This document shows, one piece after another, positions 1 to 14,732 of a stretch of DNA of 64,000 nt. Position 1 is the stretch's first letter, and the number at the start of each line of letters is the position of its first letter. Source of the stretch: Rotaria macrura (taxonomy: Eukaryota; Rotifera; Eurotatoria; Philodinida; Philodinidae); NCBI GenBank assembly GCA_900239685.1, contig OENT01000059.1:62001-126000 (forward strand), written 5' to 3'. Below the pieces are notes generated by a model. The model did no database searches, was not told where the DNA came from, and saw nothing but the letters and a program-made list of their open reading frames with translations. The position numbers were made by a program, and so were the translations under genes.

Positions 1-792
1 AGACAATGTTCTTTTCGTTCGAAATCCAGATCGATATACAATTATTTGATTGTTATTTTAAAGCGAATGTCTAATAATGAATTGAACAATTGCATAGTAT
101 ACTAATAAGTATAAATTCTCTTCGACGACTTTTATTATAACCAAGAATTCTTTGTTGATGAAATATAAGTTCGAACGTTGAATTACACTTGAAGTGTGGC
201 ATTGTTAGTATAGAAAAAGAAAATAACACAAAACATATGTCAAATTCTAATGAGAAAAATCATCTTTTTTTCTAGAAACAATGCATAGAAAGAAGATTGT
301 CTTCGTATGATCAAATTTCTAAATGCTTGAAATTATTCTAGAAATTAACGCGTCTCTATTGCATCGTTTTACACTAGTATATAAAGAAAAGTTTTCTTTT
401 TCTCTCTAAGTAATTGAAAATATGATCTTGCGTAAAGCAAATTTACTTAATTGATAACTATTTTGTTAGTAAGATTTAGTCGTTTAAAAGAATGTAAAGA
501 GAAGGTCACTGAATAAAATATTCCGTGCCCAGAGAATTTATTGAGAGTTAAAGTCTATGATCAGTCATTCTGTTTGATGTTATTCATGGGATACAATAAT
601 AGATATTGTTTTTTTTTAATATTCCCTCGAGGTATATTCATGCTTGTGTCAGTATTAACAACCCTACATTCGAAGGAACATGATCAGTATGAATTTTAAT
701 CGATTATACATCACATAAGAGATGACTCTGTCTCTCTCTCTCTGCTTCTTTTTGAGTTTAATAAACTAATTCATATATATTTTTGCTTTTAG
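1..792 (+). other. 3' part of an intron of the CELF-like gene
   Basis: AT-rich sequence before the terminal exon at 793. It ends in a T-rich tract and AG at 791-792, a normal splice acceptor. I found no further exon here, so the preceding exon lies outside the window and the intron is at least about 790 nt, long compared with most introns in this window. A short TCTC run lies near 730-742. Confidence 0.55.
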
Positions 793-872
793 CGATATCA
801 AGTATGGATGGATTTAGCGTTGGTTCCAAGCGACTGAAGGTTGAATTAAAAAAGCCTCGTCGTAATTCGTAG
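793..872 (+). CDS. CELF/Bruno-like RNA-binding protein, last exon only
   Basis: The exon begins with two bases of a split codon and then reads ISSMDGFSVGSKRLKVELKK before ending PRRNS and TAG. This matches the last strand and C-terminal tail of the third RRM of CELF/Bruno-like proteins, where an 'MNGF-IG-KRLKVQLKR' ending is diagnostic. CELF proteins bind GU-rich RNA and control splicing, translation and mRNA decay. Only about 26 residues are visible; RRM1, RRM2 and the linker must lie upstream of the window. The gene is convergent with alpha-tubulin. Another RRM protein cannot be fully excluded, but the KRLKVELKK ending is distinctive. The family call is from similarity; the function is known for the family only. 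Confidence 0.75.
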
Positions 873-2000
873 TATGACAAATGCAAGTGTTCAACATAAA
901 TGAAAGAACAGTAATAAAACAAAAAGAACATCGTGTTATCTCTCTCTCTATAGAAAGGAAAATATAAAGATCTGTAATATGAGTATAAGTTTTAACTGTC
1001 TATTTCTCGTTTTCAGTGTTTTTTCGCCATCATTTCATTTTTTTCTGTTCCTTCGAAAAAGAATCGAACATATATACTTTTCTTTGGTTCTCTTGTGTTG
1101 TGTGTGTGTGCGTGTTTCTCAAAGAGACTTGTGTAGAAAAAAGCGCGGAAAAAACGGAGAAGGAATTCCCTGTATGTTTGTTTTTTTTTGTTTATGTGTT
1201 ATTGGCTCTCGATTTTTGTGTCGACTTTTTTTTGTGAGTTGCTGCTGTGTTTCAAACTGTGTTTTCTGTTTTTTTTTATGCTGCCACTATTACTGCCGCC
1301 GCCGCCGCTGTTTTTTCCTTTATTTATTTATTAAGCGATTATGTGTGTGTGTGTCAGCTTTTATTATCTGCTGTGTGTTCGCGTGCGTGCGTGCAGTTCA
1401 CTCATTTTATTTTGTTGTTTTCTGTTTTTTTTTTCGTTTATCAAAAAACTCCCTAATTTATTCACAACTTAAAAGAAAAAAAACCAACAGTTATATTATC
1501 TTTCTTTTTCTTTTTTTGTGCTTGTGTGCTCATACCTACACGGTTGTTGTGTGTGTGTGCGTGTGTGGTTTTTTTCTGTTGATTATCGTTGGGTTTCTGG
1601 ATGCCTATAACTTTATATATCACTGTGTGTGTGTGTGTGTGCGTGTGTATGTATGTTGTGTATGCTTATCATCGCCATCGAAAAAAAAAACAAACAATTA
1701 AGAAAAATCTTTTGTTTTGTAGTAAACGCATGGAAAATAACAGAGGTTGATTTTTCTTTCTTTCTGTTTCGGATGGTGTGATTGTTTATCTGTGTGTGTG
1801 TATTTTTTTTCTGTGTAACTGTACGCGTTACTTTCAGTTTTGAAAAACAACATACACCAATGATATATAAATACGATGTTCTCTTTTGTTATTATAAATG
1901 GCTAAATAAGTGATTTATTTATGTATAGAATGAGTAAAATATTCCTGTAAAACACAAACGAGATTAAGCATAGGAAATGTTTTGTCGTTTAATTTATTGT
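873..2000 (+). other. 3' flank/UTR of the CELF-like gene, U- and GU-rich
   Basis: Convergent intergenic space between the CELF-like stop codon and the alpha-tubulin stop codon. A possible AATAAA for the + strand gene lies at 913-918. From about 1000 to 1850 the + strand is dominated by T runs and (GT)n blocks (for example near 1100, 1340, 1550, 1625 and 1790). A long open frame across 979-1701 is low-complexity Cys/Val/Phe translation of this tract and not a protein. On the minus strand, AATAAA signals for alpha-tubulin lie at 1993-1998, just after its stop, and at 1914-1919. Confidence 0.5.
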
Positions 2001-4152
<2,152 letters not shown>

Positions 4153-5103
4153 TTTGATGACGATTGTGAATAATCAAATGAAGAAGACACAACAAATGAG
4201 ACTGTAGAGGAAAAGAAGAAGGAATAATCTTTGCGACCGATTGCCTATGCCAAATGATAGATAATACAAATACTCTTATGCGGTCGTCGTCTTTCCTTGA
4301 TGTACATTTTCTTCTTTTCCTTTATCGGGCAACCACATTTTTCTTTCTGCTTGTCTACTGATTTTTTTGTTAGGGTTGCCTGTGCATGATAGAAAGATAC
4401 ATGATGGTACATAATAATTATTTAGTCGACGTTCTCGTTTTTTTCCTCGATTTTTTTAGCCTATCCTCATCCAATGCCAATGTCGGCTGATTTTGTGTTC
4501 GATGAGAAAATCAAAACTACCGACAAAGATAAAGACATGAAAAATGTGTTATCATAATGTTATATCCATTGATTGCCATCAAGGCTAACTGAATCACAAT
4601 CGTTATACATCTTGAACTGCTGAATTTTCCAAACACAAAAAGCAATTCAACCGACCATAAAGAGGACGTTGTTTGTTTAAAAAACACACACACACAGACA
4701 TACGATAGATATACACATAAAAAAAGAGAAAAAAAAGAGAACCAAATAAAGTGACAAAGAATATAACAAACAATACTCAAAAAAAAAGAATAAACCAAGA
4801 GCACATTTGAAAGAGAGACAACATAAACCAATGAAAAATATGATCAGATCTACATAATTAACGCATTTAATAGATCGATTTATTCAATAGATACTTCTTT
4901 CTTTCGTCTTTTATTTTACTCTTCTAAAATAAAGTACTTTGTTGGCCTCTTTTTAAATGTATGTATTGATATACGTATATATATACATATATATATATAT
5001 ATATAAAGATACATATATATATATATACATATATAGATATAGATATTCGTTTTCCTTCGCTTTTTATTGTTTTACTCTTTTTCTATGTACAATAAACATA
5101 AAC
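4153..5103. other. Upstream region of alpha-tubulin / 3' flank of CNOT3
   Basis: About 950 bp between two head-to-tail minus-strand genes. It should hold the alpha-tubulin promoter near 4153-4400, but I see no clear TATA box. A TA/CATA microsatellite fills about 4970-5045. The minus-strand AATAAA for CNOT3 is at 5063-5068, 36 nt past its stop. Open frames here, such as 4517-4831 and 4957-5343, are low-complexity and are not genes. Confidence 0.5.
4970..5046. repeat. (TA)n / (CATA)n microsatellite
   Basis: Imperfect tandem TA dinucleotides interrupted by CATA and GATA units in the region between CNOT3 and alpha-tubulin. A similar but shorter (TA)n lies at 18007-18028, after the Wee1 gene. Confidence 0.85.
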
Positions 5104-8100
5104 TTAAAATTCGCGATCTTCCAAAAATTTATATTCAAATATGAAATTTTCTCGTTTACGTGTTTGCCATCGTTCATAATCAAAAAATATATATGTACCC
5201 TAAGAGAAAGAAAAAAAAAGATGAAAGAAAATAAATTCTATAAGATCAACGATTCATCAAACCTGTTCGTAATCATCTGTTATTGTTTTTGGTTCTTCAT
5301 GTCGCTGAAACCACATCATATGTTTTGTATGAAATCGCCATGATTGTCGTTTTAATGCTTTTGCAGCCAAATATTGTGCACGACTTCCCTTGAAATAGAA
5401 AAAAAAACAATAGAACTCTGTTTACACTTTTGATCGAATTTCATTTTCTTACTTCCATATAATAAAAAACAAAAAACAATGTGTCCGGCGCCAACCGATA
5501 GTAAAATTCCGGTGTATCAGAACCACCCGGTGGTATTTGAGGATAATATGAAATCATTTGTGAATGTCCAAGTGGATTACGTCCATAGATGCGATTCGCA
5601 TTTGTTCTGGAAAAATAATACTATGAAAACAAAAGAAAAGAAACAAAAATTAAACAAGAAAAACCTTTGCCGTTCAGATTCTAATAACGATGGTAATTTA
5701 GCGTATGCTGAGTTTAATCGATTGAGCATTCGCATTTCTGCTGGTGTTAATGGAACACGATTCGTTTGAATCGATGGTTGATTCGATGGTGATATTAAAT
5801 ATCGAAATGAATGATGATCTGGCAGATGACCGATAACACTACTATTGTTTGATGATGAATCATTTGTGTTACTACTTGATAGAAATAATGAGGATGATGA
5901 TGATGATTGTCCTGCAGGTAGTGATGGTGCTGTTGTTGTTGTTGTTGACATTCCACTGTTGATTGCTGACAGAGTTGAAAAAGTATTTGTATCAAGTATT
6001 GAATGTCCATCTGACGAACCATTAGTCATTAGTGATGTTGTTGGTAGATTTGCTATCCGATCATTATCGGCTATCATACGAGGAAGTGATGGAGATTGTT
6101 GAGAATTAAGTGCTGTATCAAGTGTAAGTGTAGCTGATGATAATAATTCAATAGGAATGTTTGAATTTGATAATGTTGGTCCTGAACCTGAATATAATGA
6201 TGATGGAATTATTGTACCATTAGCTAACGTTACTGTTGATCCTGATGATGATGATGACGACGAATTTATTTGAGATATATTATTTGTAATATGTTGATTT
6301 AATAGACCTTTGAAAAAAAAAATTATATAAAGTTATTGTTTCGTTTATTAAATTCTTAAGTCTAACTTTTATCCTTAAATATAAGCATGTATAAATAAGT
6401 GTCAGACGATAAGTAACTTCATATTAATGAGTGCGAATGAGTTTCAATGAGATAAAAATAAAATTGAAAAGATTTTAATCGATGACTGTTGAAATGGAAT
6501 TTTAACTATGATCACAACATATCCGAAACAAAGATTGTCGTTCTTAAAGTTTTAGCAAAGTGGAACATATGTATCTGTTTTGATGAAATATTCGAATTCA
6601 AAGTAAATGTATTTTTTCTATCATGAACTACGACTGTTGATTCGATATGAAATATCAAGAAAATGTCATGTACATAGTTAAATTGTCATTCAAACGATCA
6701 TGGCTTTGAATCTACTTGAGCTTATCTCAATGTCACAGAACTATACACGCAATCATCATGCGTTGTCATCCTGACACGATATGGTTAAGTTATTTTTATC
6801 ATTCATTCTACCGTTAATCCCAGTCTGATTGGAACACTCCATAAATAATAAAAATAGTCGAACAGTATCACGTAAGTGTGTTTTCTTTTATTTTTCATGT
6901 GGGTGGCATCTATTTTGAATCAGATTAGCTTTGTGAAATTTTTTAACTCGTGTCTTTTAGCTTAGCTCTCGAAGACAGGTGTTTAACCTCATGGAATTTT
7001 CAAATATTTCCTCAGAAGACAAAATACTGCATTAGAAATGTACTTATTAAGGTTTTTCTTTTAATCGTTACTCTACCTGGAACATCTCAAATTTATCGAG
7101 CTCACTCTGTCATTGATGATTTCAATTTGATTCTAACTAAATTATTCACAACTGAATGTTGGCAATTGTTTGTAGAAAAATCTCGTCACATAGAGTGAAT
7201 TTAAAAAAAATCTCATACCAGATCGGTCATTGTTTGTTAACAATGAAGGTGGGTGAAAAGAATTTGATATTGAATTTGTTATTGTAGTTGTTGTTGATGA
7301 TGACGATGATATTGATTGATTCGCTGTTGTAGTCAGCGTTGCCTCGCTATTATTGATTGAAGTTTGTCTCGACATTTGTTTTGTGTATGGTGAAAATATA
7401 TTTGATTGCTTGGACATAGAACTGTTACTCGTTATTGGAGTTGACGGTAGAGTATTCTGTGATACGATTGTTGAATATTGTAGAACAGGTTGAGTTGTTG
7501 TTGTGGTTGTAGTAGTTGTTGGATAAGTAAAATGTGTTGGCGCGCCTACAGATACTGCCGACGAAGGTGTTTTTGTTGATGCTAATGTATTTGATGATTG
7601 TTGAAATAGAGTAGGATTTTTCGGTGAAGATCCATGACTAACACTTGTTGTTGAACCGTTCGTGCCTGAATTTGTTCTAGGAGAGTTTTCAAAAACGGAA
7701 TTAGTTCTTTGAAAAACAGAAGTGAAAGTTTTTATTCTGTTCAATACCGATTTCGTTGTGATTGATTATCTTCTGAATCAGATTTATTTCGTTTCCGATC
7801 ATCCGTGGATGATAAGGCAGGACTAGCAGTTGGTGAACTCGGTTGTGTTGAAGATGGTGTTGTTAAACTTATAGCTGACTCATTATCTCCGTGACTTGAA
7901 GTACTGGTAAAATATGATGTTGCACGTTCGGACCTTAATAATGAATACACAAACAAAATTTTATATTGCATTTTTCTACAACAACAGTTATCTTACAAAC
8001 TATTCGACGATGAATGTGAATGTATATTTAATGTTGGTGTACTGATATCGATTAGTGCTGTTGTATTTGAATTTGAAGTATTACTATTACCATTCGATAA

Positions 8101-9868
8101 TGATGGAACATGAGATTGTGTTGTTGGTACAGCTATCACTGGTGCCAAAATAGTTGTTAAATTATCCATATCGATTTCTTCATACATTAATTCATTTTCT
8201 TTGAAATCTGTTTCTTGATTTGAATCCATGTAATACTCAACATCGGCACGTAAATTATGTATTGGTTTAAGATCTAATGCATCATTATCAATAGCACGTA
8301 GTATTCTCTCAAGTGATTCAATATGAAATTTATGTCTTTCAATTGAATGTTTCGTTTCTTCAAGACGTTCTAATTTCTAAAAATATAAAATTTCTATTGA
8401 ATACATTTACTAATATCTTTTTATGCATCATGTTTAGGAGACCTATTTATTATGTGGAACAAGGGTAATTTTCATTAGTTTTTCCATAAATCACAGATTC
8501 TTTCTGATGTCAAAATTTCAATCATTTCAACATAACTTTCATCAGCCTAGGAAGATCCACTTATCTGTGAGTAATCAATGAGTCATATCAAATAAGTAAA
8601 TCGTATCATATGTTTAGATGTATCTTAATTTATCTATCATCTAATGAACTAAACTGTTTTACTTTCTAAAGAAAATGATAATTGATATTTATTTTAAATC
8701 AACCTGATCCTTACAAAATGAGCTTCTCACTGTGCATTTCTTAATCATACGATAATTCTTTTCAAATTCAAAGATACTTGTTTATTCATTCTATGATTCG
8801 TGTCATCAAAGTGAATACACAACACAATGAGAGTTGGAATACATTTGATTTTAAACAGTTGAAAATTTCACTTCTTTTGTGTTTCGGAAATGTTACATCA
8901 TTTTCCAGTTGATCATCAATTTCATTTCGACCGTATTGTACTTCTAAACCGAGACAACGAACTCATTTCTGTTGTATGGAAATTGATGAAATATTGACAG
9001 TGTCTCTTAGGGTGAAAGTTTTTAAAAAATTTGACGTCCCTTTTGCATCTACGTTGCCATTCATAATTACGAAGCATACTAATATGAAAATTGAAACTTA
9101 CATCTTTATCTGATTTTTTCTTCTTTAATGATGCCGATAATATTTCAATGTCAGCCTCAAATTTATCGATTTGAATTCTCAATTCCTGTATGGCTTCCTA
9201 ATAAATAATAATGTCAGTTTGATTATTGAATAAGAAAAAAGAAATATGCATGAAATCAATCATATCTACCGTTATCCATTGAGCACATTCTTCTTTTTCT
9301 TTTTCTTGTGGGTCCAATTTTTGTCCTGCACCTAAACCTTCTTTACTGTATGCTTTTGTTTTTGTTTCTCGTTCAACAATTTTGAATTTTTCCATTTTCT
9401 AAAAACCAACACACACATATAATATTGCTAATCATGCATGCATACGAAATTTAATCTTTCGTATTTTAAACGAACTTGTTCGATATTTTTTCTTGCTTCT
9501 TGTAATTGTTTTTTGTCTTTGATTTCTGTTGATGACATCCATACTTTAATTTGATCGCGTAGACGTTGTAGTTTTTTAATTTCTTTTTTCAATTCTTGTT
9601 CATATCTATCTTTTTGATTGTGATTCGGTGCTGAATGAACCTATACAAAAAGAAAAAAGAAATAACCAAAATGTAAACGGATAACAATTAATTTAAATGT
9701 CTCGTCCACCTTTTGCCAAACATCATCAAATGTTTCAACGCCTTCTGTAACTTTTTTAAGGCAACGTTCGATTTCTCCTAAAAGACAAAGGATGGTACAT
9801 CTTTCATGAAACATTCTAGATACAATATTAAGCGATTTTTTACCGTGTAATTTTCTCCTATCGCCCAT
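5104..9868 (-). CDS. CNOT3: CCR4-NOT complex subunit 3 (CNOT3/Not3-Not5), 12 exons, 851 aa
   Basis: Exons (minus): 9868-9844, 9777-9710, 9640-9476, 9398-9270, 9197-9102, 8376-7997, 7933-7748, 7706-7219, 6307-5665, 5606-5453, 5388-5263, 5199-5104; phases close throughout. The N-terminal Not3 domain starts [18 protein letters not shown] and holds [16 protein letters not shown] and later [16 protein letters not shown]. The C-terminal NOT box runs [31 protein letters not shown] and ends [11 protein letters not shown]. These are signatures of CNOT3, which with CNOT2 docks on the CNOT1 scaffold of the CCR4-NOT deadenylase. Between the domains (roughly residues 290-700) is a long Ser/Thr/Asn/Gln-rich linker with almost no conserved motif. 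Because of this linker the protein is longer than the human one. The intron at 7707-7747 is only 41 nt, so that junction is the least certain. Confidence 0.95.
6308..7218 (-). other. Long intron of CNOT3
   Basis: A 911-nt intron between exons 8 and 9, AT-rich, with minus-strand GT at 7217-7218 and AG at 6308-6309. The open frame at 6950-7198 on the other strand has no recognisable similarity. I see no nested gene or clear repeat. A second long intron (8377-9101) is likewise featureless. Confidence 0.6.
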
Positions 9869-12800
9869 TATAAATTATTGAATTTATTTTTGTAGAGTGA
9901 GAAAAAATGAAACATAGAACAAGATCAACACAAAGAAAAACGTGTCTCTTGAAATTCCCTAGATTCCGATAATACAATAGAGTAATTGAAAAATTTTATT
10001 TTTATCTTTAAAAAACAGAAAAACATCAATTTTTAGTTTTATTTTGTTGTTTTTTTTTACTGCGTTAGACATTCCAGAAAATCGTTGAAACAAATAAACA
10101 AAAAAAAAAACATAAATGCTTATGCAGAATCGACGCGCCCGGTTGGACGAGCAACGAACCGATCGGCCCGATGACTCCATGACTCATCAAGCAAAACACA
10201 CAGTTTCCATCAAATCACAAATTCAAATAACAGAGGTCGTCAGAAAATACGAAGCTGTACAAGTACGTATTATTAACATCGTCATGCTAAAGCTAATATG
10301 TTGTAAAAATCGAATGCATTGATATTCGCCGATGTTTCATACATCCTTGACTTTCAAATGTCATGGTTACCGAAAGTGGTATTTACCCGCAAGTATATAG
10401 CCGGATGGATCCCACTAGAAGAACAAAATAGACGACATGTTTTTCATGTTGTCGACAGAACAAATAAAAACAGAACAAAGAAGGAAGAGTAAGGAATATC
10501 ACTGCCTTACTGCTACCTTACCATCATTAGAACTGTCTTTGTGAAAAGTCATTTACTTGATGTTTTTTTTACAGCTAATGCTATAGTTGTTGTTCTAGAT
10601 AGAAAGTCGAACTGATAGGTATTGAGTTCTTGTTCTAAGAGTGTTTGCTGATTAACCATATAGTAATCATTGAGAGCTCCCAGAGTTATCGGCATGACAG
10701 GAAACTATTACTAGGTCTTGCTTAGTGCTTTTATGACTTTTAGTGTAACCTTGGTGGTAACTATCTTTAGTATATCATGCACATTATTATGTGAACGACT
10801 GTAGTTACTCTATAGTAAAGAACATATTAAGCCCACGAATAATATCAAGCTGCGTGTATAGAAAGATATTGCTGACTAAACCGTTACAGGTGGTATCAGT
10901 AAGAGATATTATTTAAAAAAATTGAATTCAGTTACGAAGAATAATGAAGGGATTCGATTTTAGGCAAGATTGAGCTAGAAAAGAGTGCTTTAGTTATCTT
11001 AAGTCGAAATTCGAGACATGCTTAAATTCTCAGCTAATGTAAGATATCAATAATTAAGGGGCGCGAAAGATGCGTCCTACCTCTTCCTGAGGGTGTGAGT
11101 GATAGTATGACACGAGAATAAGAGTTCAAGTCTGGATGTGAATGCTGACGCATTTGCAAGAGTCTATTTATCTCGAAAACCCCGAGATCTTGATCCGTGC
11201 GCAAGTTTCCCCGTGCACATCTTTCGTAGACCTCAATAATTCATCTTTGTCAACATGTTTCGATGCAAAGTTAGTGCTTCGTCTTAAAACCTAGATAGTC
11301 TATCGAAGTTTCAATATCTGAAGATATTTAATATACTGGTACTGGCTATTCCGGAAAAGCTCAATACTCAATTATCGGCCTACAAATTCGCTCTACGATG
11401 AATTGAAGTTAAAATATTATATTCGCTGGAACTGATTGTGAGATATTTTATTAAAAAGTCTTTTCGAAAAACTTGAATATAAATTTTGAGATTGAATACA
11501 GACTTTAGTTTAGTTCAATTCTCTTCATATGCTTAATCTCCGATCGAAATTCAGAGTTCCCATAAATCTATCAATGTCGATAGGAACTCAAGTCATTGAA
11601 GGTTTCCTACTTGAATAATCGGTAAATGTCAATGAAATTGAAAGAAAAATCGTGAAAAGATTTTTATTGTTCGGTATGATGCAATTCAGATGATTCATCC
11701 TGAGATAAATACCTTATGGATACTTCAGCGAACAAAATATTGTTCATAGTATATCGAAATGCATAGCTCAATATCAGCAAATTGAACACGATCAAGGCTA
11801 TTGAGAGTTGTTTGCTTACGGAACACATGCAATTCTACTCTACTGTATGATGAAAACAAAACCAATCCTTGTACACATTCTAAAACTAAATATGTTTCCA
11901 TCTGCTGACCATATTTTCCAGGGATGTCGGCTTCATATTAGGATTGCATTAGTATTAGAATTAAAAACATCACTATTTAATACTGCTGCTCACGAAAAAT
12001 TTATTAAATTATTTTTTCAACTCTAATACAAAAGTATTAGCATTTTTTATATAGTAATGCTAAATCGATATCTCTATTGATAATGTTTTGTTCAGTACAC
12101 ACAGCTTGAAAAAAGAAATAAACAACTACCGTTTTCTTACAGCAATTAGAAACTTTAAGAAGTTGACGAGAAGAAAACAAAATGCTTACTGGTGCTAAAG
12201 AGATGAAAAGAGAACTATCACAAAAAACTATTCTAGATTATTCGTTTTTTTTCTTTTTGATAAAAATGATGATGGACTCGAAACATGACACTCAATCATT
12301 ATAAAGTGTGCATTACATTTTCCATGGCTGAATAGTATTATTGAATGATGCTACATAATTGTAATATTTAAATAAATCCGAATTATTAAATCTTAGTTTA
12401 AATTCATAAATCGCTATCAAACATATCAATTTTTTGATGATCTACAATCAACATCAGTTTTCTCATTATTCAATCGAAGTTTATATCTATTGATATTATT
12501 ACAAACATCAAACGAATGTTGTTCGATGACAATAAAATAAACGCTCTTTTCTTCTTTCTTATTTTTATTCTTCTGTTGCTATAATCTGAGCGCATCATTG
12601 TTCAATTTGTTGAAAAGCTTATGATTTTCTCTCGTTGTAAATCATATCATTTATCTTTTTTCATAGTTCTTATTCAATTTTCCAGACAAACGTTTTCTTT
12701 TTTTATTGCAATATTAATCAACTTTCTTTTGACATGTATGAACATTATTCATCTAACGGCTTACTATCAAGACATACAAAAATTAACCCATACGAGCACT

Positions 12801-13227
12801 GTCTAGGAACTATTAAGCTACTATAATTGAGCAAAAGAAGAAAAACAAAACATCAGCCACGAGTGAACAGCTATTATTATGAAATTTCTCACCTACTCAT
12901 GTGACCTATATTTGAGACAGACTATTCAAATATACGACATGCCTGAATACAATTTATGGGTAGATGAAATTTGTTTCAATTATTATTTTCATAGCATTTC
13001 ATTTTATATTTTTTTTTCTAACGAACAATATCCGTTATATGAAAATGAATAGTCTAAGACATACAAAGTATCATGATAAAGATAACAAATATATTTTCGA
13101 AAAAAGAAAACAGAAAATAGTCAGACACTGTTGGTTTTTCTCTAATTAACAAAGAATAGAAGAAATCTATCAAGATACATAACAATGTGTTAACAATGCG
13201 CTTCATAAAAAAGAGATATAAACGTTT

Positions 13228-13276
13228 ATAAGGGCCGATCACCCATTCAATTAGATGGGTGTTGTCGGCTCTCTTA
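13228..13276. repeat. Imperfect inverted repeat (hairpin)
   Basis: Left arm with GGCCGATCACCCAT and right arm ATGGGTGTTGTCGGCT are imperfect reverse complements, joined by an 8-nt loop. The inner six base pairs are perfect and the total arm length is about 20 nt, in an otherwise AT-rich intergenic stretch. It could be a small foldback element or an RNA stem; the sequence does not decide. Confidence 0.6.
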
Positions 13277-13608
13277 TGGATTGATTAGTCGATATCTAAC
13301 ATGACTTGTGACACGAAAGAGAAAATTGAGTATACAGTGTGTGAAAGATGTTTCCGGTTAAACATCACTCCCTTCTTCTTCTTTTTTCTTTTTTTCGTTG
13401 TCTATGTGTGAGTTGATTGTTTTGATCTTTACTCTTTGTCGGCACGAGACAAGTTTCAATTTATGTTAAATATGAGCCTAATTAACTAACAAAGAAAAAA
13501 AGAAACATCTAATAGATAAATTTGACATTCAAAAGAAACAAGACTTATGAGAAAAATTACAGTGGAATTTTTCTTTTCTTCTTTCATAATATTTTTCATA
13601 CAGACACA

Positions 13609-13632
13609 GAGAGAGAGAGAGAGAGAGAGAGA
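13609..13632. repeat. (GA)n microsatellite
   Basis: About eleven GA units followed by A- and G-rich sequence, in the CNOT3-Wee1 spacer. Confidence 0.85.
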
Positions 13633-14732
13633 AAGGGAGACACTCAGATATTTAAGTAATATAAATTCGACAATCATCTAGAATCAAATCGTTAGACAAT
13701 AGTTTATCTCGTCGTGAGCTACCAACGGTAATTAAACCGCTTCAACTAGTTTCATTTTTCCTTCTGCTAGTGTATCTCAAGTAGGATAATGATTATGATA
13801 TAATTAAGTCGTTAAAACTATTTAGATACTACAATCGTTGTTTATCCCGTAGTTTGTAATCATAATATGGAGGAATCAACTTTCGTATCATTCACTACCT
13901 AGTAAATCTCTAGTCGAGAATGATTATTAAGGCAAACACTAGAATCTTATCGAAACCGGTTCACATTTTATGAGTAACACGAAAAATCTTCTTAAATGCT
14001 CATTCTTACTGTGATTAAATACTATTATAGAAGATATCATTGTTTCCAGTGCTTAATTCATATTCGTCTAAAACATTTTGTACGAGTAAACCCGCCGTTA
14101 AGATTATATAATTACGTTATTCTGTAATGTCCAAAATACTCGTACAGATTACACACGTCGAATAAAATCTTCTTAAACGCAACAGTAAAATTCATTCGCG
14201 CAAATGATTATGCCGATTTTTCATTTCGTCTTGTTTGAACTATTCAGTACATTTTCTATTTTTCGAGAACAAAACTAATAGTCTAGACTTCTCAGATACT
14301 CAGCAGACGGATAATTTTCCCCTAGAAATGTTCCTTAGTGTATCTTTTTCTTTCTGTTTACAATACGAGGTAAACAACTTCGATAGCCACTCTATGCATA
14401 TGTTCACTACGTTTGAATTGAAATCAATGCCAAGAAAAAAATTGTCACATGCAAAGTTTATCTTATCTGTCGAAGCTTTATCATAATCATCCGATAGAGA
14501 ATAGAGCCAAGTTATTTTTTTTCTTCTCTTCTCTCTTTCACTATACCACGTGATTCAACCAATCGTATCCATTCAGTATCGGCGGCCTATTCATTCTATA
14601 TCGTTTTTTTTTCTTGTCTGTGTCTATGGACGAATATAGAAGTGGTAGATCGTTTTTCACGCTACGTTCATTTTATATCACTTTTATTCATTATTTCGTT
14701 TTTAATCTACTCTCAGATATATCACCAATAAA

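Larger units (their letters stand above)
9869..14732. other. Intergenic region between CNOT3 and Wee1 (divergent)
   Basis: A 4.9-kb divergent spacer. The first few hundred bases should hold the CNOT3 promoter and 5' UTR; 10130-10190 is locally more GC-rich. The rest is AT-rich without convincing coding potential; open frames of 60-85 codons have no family signature. Noted elements are an imperfect hairpin at 13228-13276 and a (GA)n run at 13609-13632. The Wee1 promoter should lie just before 14733. I found no tRNA, transposon gene or conserved motif. Confidence 0.5.

Noticed and set aside
979-1701. A 240-codon open frame on the + strand
   Set aside because: It is a Cys/Phe/Val-rich translation of GT- and T-rich DNA after the CELF-like stop, with no conserved motif.
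11050-11230. A GC-richer patch with GTTCAAGTC-like sequence resembling a tRNA T-loop
   Set aside because: No acceptor stem, no A box at the right distance and no cloverleaf could be drawn.
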